64,000 nucleotides of DNA from CAWBVG01 sp963792175 (GTDB taxonomy: Bacteria > Acidobacteriota > Vicinamibacteria > Vicinamibacterales > CAVVIG01): positions 36,089 through 100,088 of the forward strand of contig CAWBVG010000001.1 of assembly GCA_963792175.1 (NCBI GenBank), given 5' to 3'. Made by a program: the position numbers and the translations under genes. How positions within the stretch are numbered: the stretch's first letter is position 1; each line of letters opens with the position of its first letter. The notes beneath the pieces are model-generated. The model did not search any database. It worked only from the letters and a program-made list of their open reading frames with translations, and was not told where the DNA came from. Positions 59,780 through 64,000 of this stretch are shown here, piece by piece.

Positions 59780-60199
59780 CTACGGTCGCTGCAACCGGCG
59801 ACCCGGGAGCGGCCGGCGTGGTCGACGTGGAATAGTCACCAATTGCAGCCTGACGGTGTGACCGTCGACATCGAGGTTTCCGCGTTGGCCGCTCGTAAGG
59901 CCGGACGCATCCGCGGTGGCAGACGCTGCGTAATCAAGCAGTGCCGCGAGCGTGTCGGTGAGAATGGTCAGTTCCGAGACTCGGTCACGATCGCCGGTAA
60001 TCGACTCGGCAAGCTCGCCGAGTGACTGCGGACGCGTGAGTTCGTAGACCTGCGCGCGGACGCCGACACGGTGACTGTCGCGCAGCCGCTCCGGATGGGC
60101 GATCTGCGACTCGAGCAGCGAGCGGAACTCGTTCCAGTGCACCACCAGCGGGCGGCCGGGGCTCGGGAAAGAGCAGGCGGTATCCGCAATCGGGCGCAC
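59780..60199 (-). CDS. Fragmentary protein of unknown function in the right-end cluster
   Basis: The best frame here reads PLVVHWNEFRSLLESQIAHP, then VGVRAQVYELTRPQSLGELA and ITGDRDRVSELTILTDTLAA, and ends near VDGHTVRLQLVTIP before turning arginine-rich, which marks a shift near 59830. The start is hidden by another shift near 60170 (CGYRLLFPEP in the neighbouring frame). The segment QSLGELAESITGDRDRVSEL has a weak likeness to LysM repeats, not enough to call. It lies between the array of related proteins and the methyltransferase, all on the minus strand. Confidence 0.35.
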   Translation of the reverse strand: MRPIADTACSFPSPGRPLVVHWNEFRSLLESQIAHPERLRDSHRVGVRAQVYELTRPQSLGELAESITGDRDRVSELTILTDTLAALLDYAASATADASGLTSGQRGNLDVDGHTVRLQLVTIPRRPRRPLPGRRLQRP

Positions 60200-60588
60200 T
60201 CACCATCGCTCGCGGCGATTGGTCAACCGGCGACGTCCAGCGCTTCAGCGCGCTTCCCGTAACTGGCCAGTTGGCCGCGTTCGTCGCCGAATCTGCGGCG
60301 GCGACCATTCTTGCAGCCCGGCGCCGCGGCCCATCGCCATCATCTCCTGCTCGAAGAGCCGGGCCGATGTTGATGAACACCGAGATCGTCGCCGTCCGCG
60401 GCATCGGCATGCGGCCGCCGGACTACGCGGCGAGCAGCCCTCGACCGGGTTCAGGAACCAGCCTGCGACTACATGGGAATGACACCAGGACCTCCTCCCG
60501 CGTGGGGCGATCACCGTCCCGCGGCGGTGACGTCACCGTAGCCGCGGTTGTCCCAATACCTGCCGACGAATCCGTCCACCGACCTCGT
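60200..60588 (-). other. Unresolved indel-rich stretch
   Basis: Minus-strand fragments such as ARLFEQEMMAMGRGAGLQEW and FVGRYWDNRGYGDVTAAG look like pieces of real protein in different frames, but no continuous gene could be traced. Probably the end of the gene to its right and a short further gene. Confidence 0.25.
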
Positions 60589-61734
60589 TCACCTTGAGCA
60601 GCGGCCGGCGCGACATCGGAATCGGCGGTTCGCCGCACGATCGGCTTCGAGGTGCGTGCCTTCGTCGAGGCGGACATCGGTGCGATGACTCCCGAACCCC
60701 CATGGATTCAGGATGTGCGTCAGTCTGCTGAACGGATGCAGCGCGCGGCCGTTCGCGACCAGCGTCCACTCGAGGCCGGGCGTGTCGACCTTGATCGGGA
60801 CGCCGCAGATTGCGATCCGTGAACTGCGACACGTGCTCGAGCAATCCGCAGCACTGGGCGGGGAGGTCGAACATTCCGCAGAACAATCTCGTCGCCGACG
60901 TGGACGCCGGCGATGGTCGACTCGTCGAATTGCTGGCTGTCGATCGGGATCCCGCAATTGACGCAGAGTCCAGCGGCAGGACCGGCGTGCGTGAAGCACC
61001 GATTTTTCGTACGCCCGAGCGGTCTCACCGTGCACCTGGTCCTCCGCAAGGACCTTGTAGCCGTGCAGCGACACGTGCAATTGCCCTCTGAACGTAAATG
61101 GGAACATCGGTGACATCCATACAAATCGTTGACCGCGGCCGGAATGTCATCGGCCGCGCGAATGGCCGGAAGGGACGCTCGCCGTTGGCGATGCCAAGGC
61201 CAGCCGTGTTCAGCACCGGCTCGCTTTGGAATTCACGGCCGCTTGCCTCGTCGCGGATGGTGTCGAACTGAATATCGTCGCTCGGCAACGGCACGACCTC
61301 GAACAGCCGCTGCGCGGCGTGCTGCCAACAACAGCGCCGCCGCCCCTGCCGTCCGGTCCAGCGTCGTTGACCGAACACGTCCGCGGCATCGGCGGCGTCC
61401 AGTGCATGTCCGATCGCCTCCGCCCTGGCCGAGGGCGTACTCCCCAGCGCGCCGATGACCGCGCCGAACGATCCGGCTCTTTTGAGGCTTGACGCCGCCG
61501 GTCAGCGGAATCACGGGCGGCAATAGAAGCCCGAACTCGCGCACCGTCGGTTCGGCCACGATGTCATAGCAGATCGACGCAGCGGTAAGGTTCCTTCGAC
61601 GCTAACAGCGGTAGGTCTGACTGTGTGTACTTACAGGCGATCCCTTCGAGCTGGAAGCGGAAGACGTAATCAAACAGAATAGTCCGTTGAGCATCGGTGG
61701 CTGCGGCCACCGTGGCTAAAGGTGACGGGATCAT
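60589..61734 (-). CDS. Uncharacterised two-module protein, array copy D, frameshifted
   Basis: The ATG at 61734 begins MIPSPLATVAAATDAQRTIL, leading into module X (FDYVFRFQLEG, 61640-61675), which is interrupted. Later frames give YDIVAEPTVREFGLLLPPVI and module Y: DEASGREFQSEPVLNTAGLG, then ANGERPFRPFARPMTFRPRS (about 61120-61255) and GQLHVSLHGYKVLAEDQ (about 61035-61095). A distinct C-terminal region follows with LCVNCGIPIDSQQFDES, VGDEIVL and LHPFSRLTHILNPWGF, which might be a separate gene. At least six shifts. The modules match those of the next two entries, so these are tandem paralogues of a beta-rich, probably structural, family that I cannot name. Confidence 0.5.
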
Positions 61735-61812
61735 CGCGTATCGCAGTCCGGAGAGCGCCCGGCGGCTTTCACTTGAAGAGTAAGACGGTATTTACATCTC
61801 AACAAATCCTCT

Positions 61813-62419
61813 TTAAAGCCCGCGCGCGCGGCGTAGAGATCGCGGAAAGAACGTCAGCGGCGGCGCCAGCCGCTGAACGGTCGATCGCCATTCGCGATGC
61901 CGAGCCCGGCGATGTTGTCGATCAGGCGAGATCTGCAATCGCGGCCAGACCGGTGTTCTCATGAACAGGTCGAGGAAGCGGACGTCTTCCGGACGATTCA
62001 ACCGCTGGACCACGCTGCATGAGGAATGCCTGCGGAATGGTCGCGAGCGGACCGCCGCCTAAATGCCCAGTACACGAGCGCCCGCCGCACACCTTCAGCG
62101 AGCACGCCACAGAAACAGGCCTGACAACGGAATGTCGTTGAGATCGATCTGATTTCCCGGTAATCAGTCCAGTGATCCGTCGCGCCGCTTCGAAGAGCGG
62201 CACGCCTGAGCGAGCTGGGGGAACCAGGCCGTAGCCGATCGTATCGGCGACGAAACCACCCTCGACGTTGATCGCAATCTCGCTCGCGACGCGATTCCCC
62301 AATCGTCCGGTGAGCGGGAACCTCATGACGTAATCGAAGGGGATCACATCGCCGCCGGTCACGACCTCGCTCGGCTGCGTCGGCGGTAGTGCCGCCGTCA
62401 GCGATCGCAGCAGCGCTTC
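61813..62419 (-). CDS. Uncharacterised two-module protein, array copy C, truncated and frameshifted
   Basis: Module X is clear and uninterrupted: IPFDYVMRFPLTGRLGNRVA then INVEGGFVADTIGYGLVPPA (62215-62345). After shifts near 62150 and 61960, module Y appears as DNIAGLGIANGDRPFSGW and PLTFFPRS, but the chain stops at the TAA at 61813 soon after. The final G-x-L-H-V-x-x-x-G-Y-K block seen in copies B and D is missing. This copy therefore looks truncated by deletion, unless reads collapsed here. Its upstream boundary with copy B is not marked by a stop in the present sequence; the two could be one fused chain. Confidence 0.45.
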
Positions 62420-63124
62420 AGGACACGCGGTCAGCCCCAGCAGCTTGTAGCCAAAGAACACGACGTGAAGCGTGCCGGTCACGCGGTCGGAGCTTTCGAT
62501 CACTTGCACGCTTCGTAGCGTGAAGCGCACAAACGTCAGCGGCCGCGGCAGCCAGCGAACGGCAGTTCACCCGTTGCTGGCGCAGAGCGACGCCAGGTTG
62601 TTGGGCGAGCTCATCCAACTCGCGGCCGGTTGCGCTGTTTGGCGTGCTGAAAAAGAACGAGATCTCCTGCGGCTCTTCCGCGCGCTCGAGCAGATTTTAT
62701 CGCGGAGCCACGGTCGCGGCAGGGCCTGATCGGTGCGGCCAGTAAAACCAGCCGCGACACCAGCGCCGCCGCCGCAGGGTTGACGCGCACGCCGTCAATC
62801 AGCGCGATCGCCGGAACCTGACCCAGCGTGACGTTGCCGGGCCCGAGCGACTCCATACAGAATGTCCACTTCGAATGATTTCCCCACGCTCCTCATCAAA
62901 TCCGTAGCCCATCGCGGTCGCGACGAACACGCCGTCAGGACCGATGGTGATCACGTCCTGGACGATGTTCCCCGGACGGCCGGTGATCGTGAACACGGCA
63001 CAATGCTCGTACAGAACCAGAAGCCGGGCTGCGGTTGCGGTCCCGGACCGGGCCCCTCGACTGATCGCGGGGGAGGGCCAGATCCAGGACGATTGATCGT
63101 GCGTGGCCGAAGCGGAGACACCAT
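62420..63124 (-). CDS. Uncharacterised two-module protein, array copy B, frameshifted
   Basis: ATG at 63124, 12 bp after the stop of the preceding gene, with a proline- and glycine-rich leader (SVEGPGPGPQPQPGFWF). Module X then reads CAVFTITGRPGNIVQDVITI and GPDGVFVATAMGYGFDEERG (62890-62990). A linker segment VTLGQVPAIALIDGVRVNPA and LERAEEPQEISFFFSTP precede module Y: NSATGRELDELAQQ or, in the next frame, SSPNNLASLCASNG, then WLPRPLTFVRFTLRSVQVI and GTLHVVFFGYKLLG (62430-62475). At least four shifts. Most complete example of the architecture in this window; function unknown. Confidence 0.5.
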
Positions 63125-63136
63125 GGCGCGCTGCCG

Positions 63137-63850
63137 TTACTGGACGTCGCGAGTCATGTCGCATAGAGAATCACCCAAATGCTGGAACGGACCGTTGAAT
63201 CCGCTTGAAACGATTGAGGACGTCGGGGTGTCCGACGCTGGGATCTCGACGCGGAAGTTCTGCTGCTTGTCGATGAATACGGGCTCGGCGAAGCGGAAGG
63301 TCGCCGCCGGCGACGGCTCGCCGTGCGTGGTGAACCCGCCCGACTCTCGGAAAACGGCCTCGCGCCCCGCGGGAAGAAGACTCAGGTCGGCATCTGCTAT
63401 CATCAGCTTCTCGCCGACGAACAGACTCGTGGGTGTCGATGAGTGATCCAATCAACGTGCCGGCCCCATTGTTCGATTCGATCTGTTCCTCGAGCGGCAC
63501 CTGCTGTTCCTGCAGGAGGTCGAAGTAACTCTCGAGCCATGACGGAATGGCCTCGGGATCGATCCGCCAGAACTCTCCAGACCCTGATCGCTTCATCGGG
63601 CGTCAACTGCGTTCCGTTGAGGGCGACAACCGTCAGCTTTCCGATCGTCAGGAAGGAGTAGGGCCACTTCGTCGTCGCTGTCCCTCGCCTCGCGGATCAG
63701 GTCCACCAGAACGTCGAGCTTGACCTTGATGTTGGCCAATATCGGCTTGACGGTCGCGGAGACGGCGAATCCAGCCTCGGCGGCAGCAGCGGCTGAAGCG
63801 CCGGACGCCATGCGCTCGAGATCGGCGATCTTCCAGTTGCCGGATTCCAT
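63137..63850 (-). CDS. Uncharacterised protein at the head of the array (copy A), frameshifted
   Basis: Pieces in three frames join into one chain of about 240 residues: MESGNWKIADLERMASGASA (ATG at 63850), VKPILANIKVKLDVLVDLIR, SFLTIGKLTVVALNGTQLTP, FWRIDPEAIPSWLESYFDLL, GAGTLIGSLIDTHESLFVGE and a C-terminal beta part GREAVFRESGGFTTHGEPSP, TFRFAEPVFIDKQQNFRVEI, ending CDMTRDVQ with TAA at 63137. The early part is helical; the end resembles module Y of the following proteins (an aligned R-F-A-x-P ... R-V-x-I stretch). Alternatively the gene starts further upstream, since frames remain open to the window edge. Confidence 0.45.
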
Positions 63851-64000
63851 GAAGCGAATGGGTGGAGATCGTCGTCGGTGACTTCCAGTCCTTCATCAAG
63901 TGTTCCTTGAGGACAAATTGGGGTCTTCGACGACGTCGTCTGGAAACTCCGCTGGCACGTCGCCGATCACCACCCGCATCGCGCGCGCTTCGAAGGTGTT
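63851..64000 (-). CDS. Partial upstream gene or N-terminus of copy A
   Basis: Open at the window edge: FEARAMRVVIGDVPAEFPDD then VVEDPNL, and after a shift LDEGLEVTDDDLHPFAS. It reads like genuine acidic protein and may be the start of the copy A gene or the end of a separate one; too short to assign. Confidence 0.3.

Noticed and set aside
56785..64000. Contractile injection system or prophage
   Set aside because: No sheath, tube, baseplate, capsid, terminase or AAA ATPase could be recognised; the HEXXH/OmpA protein and a weak LysM-like stretch alone are not enough.

Overview
The window is high-GC, gene-dense bacterial DNA. Several features point to Acidobacteriota, probably a Vicinamibacteria-like soil lineage. 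These are two very long FtsX/MacB-type orphan permeases of the kind called ADOP, three large Ser/Thr kinases with different C-terminal sensor regions, a sigma factor of the TIGR02999 type beside a permease, an Oar-like TonB-dependent receptor, and a c-type cytochrome fused to ankyrin repeats. This taxonomic call is inference from family content; no rRNA, tRNA or CRISPR array was seen. Many genes are interrupted by single-base shifts of frame while their true start and stop signals remain, so most breaks look like assembly indels rather than decay. They are densest at 2.6-6.4 kb, 29.8-32.9 kb and 58.6-64 kb; long genes at 11.5-16.7 kb and 47.1-49.5 kb are clean.

Left block (1-11121, all minus strand): a probable eight-gene operon. 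In transcription order it encodes an FAD-dependent sugar-lactone-oxidase-like protein, a patatin lipase, a GMC oxidoreductase, a small protein of unknown function, a membrane-anchored c-type cytochrome, a catalase-like haem protein, a membrane protein and a DyP peroxidase that runs off the edge. A lipase together with several haem and flavin redox enzymes suggests oxidation of lipids or hydrophobic compounds outside the cytoplasm. Divergent from it are a DUF2235 hydrolase and a Ser/Thr kinase with a beta-propeller.

Centre-left (16.7-36.9 kb): a split chromate transporter, a CYTH-like protein, a RodZ-like membrane HTH protein with a tiny membrane protein overlapping its start, a GT4 glycosyltransferase plus glycogen-debranching-type enzyme, a kinase with TolB-like and TPR regions, a rhodanese protein plus TonB-dependent receptor, a sigma factor plus permease, an unrecognised secreted protein, and a pair of secreted CXXCH proteins (cytochrome-ankyrin and terpenoid-cyclase-like repeats).

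Centre-right (37-55.3 kb): a PIG-L deacetylase, a kinase with a zinc ribbon and many membrane helices, divergent from a winged-helix plus FHA regulator that could read its phosphorylation; small and secreted proteins; a choice-of-anchor-D type protein; a P1/DmpA peptidase; an intact permease; an SH3-domain barrel-like protein; a 12-bp tandem repeat; a hybrid histidine kinase; and a histidine kinase-response regulator pair.

Right end (55.8-64 kb): an epoxide-hydrolase gene that has lost the segment carrying its nucleophile, an HEXXH plus OmpA-domain protein, a methyltransferase, and a broken tandem array of related two-module proteins that I do not recognise. This array is the best candidate for something undescribed.
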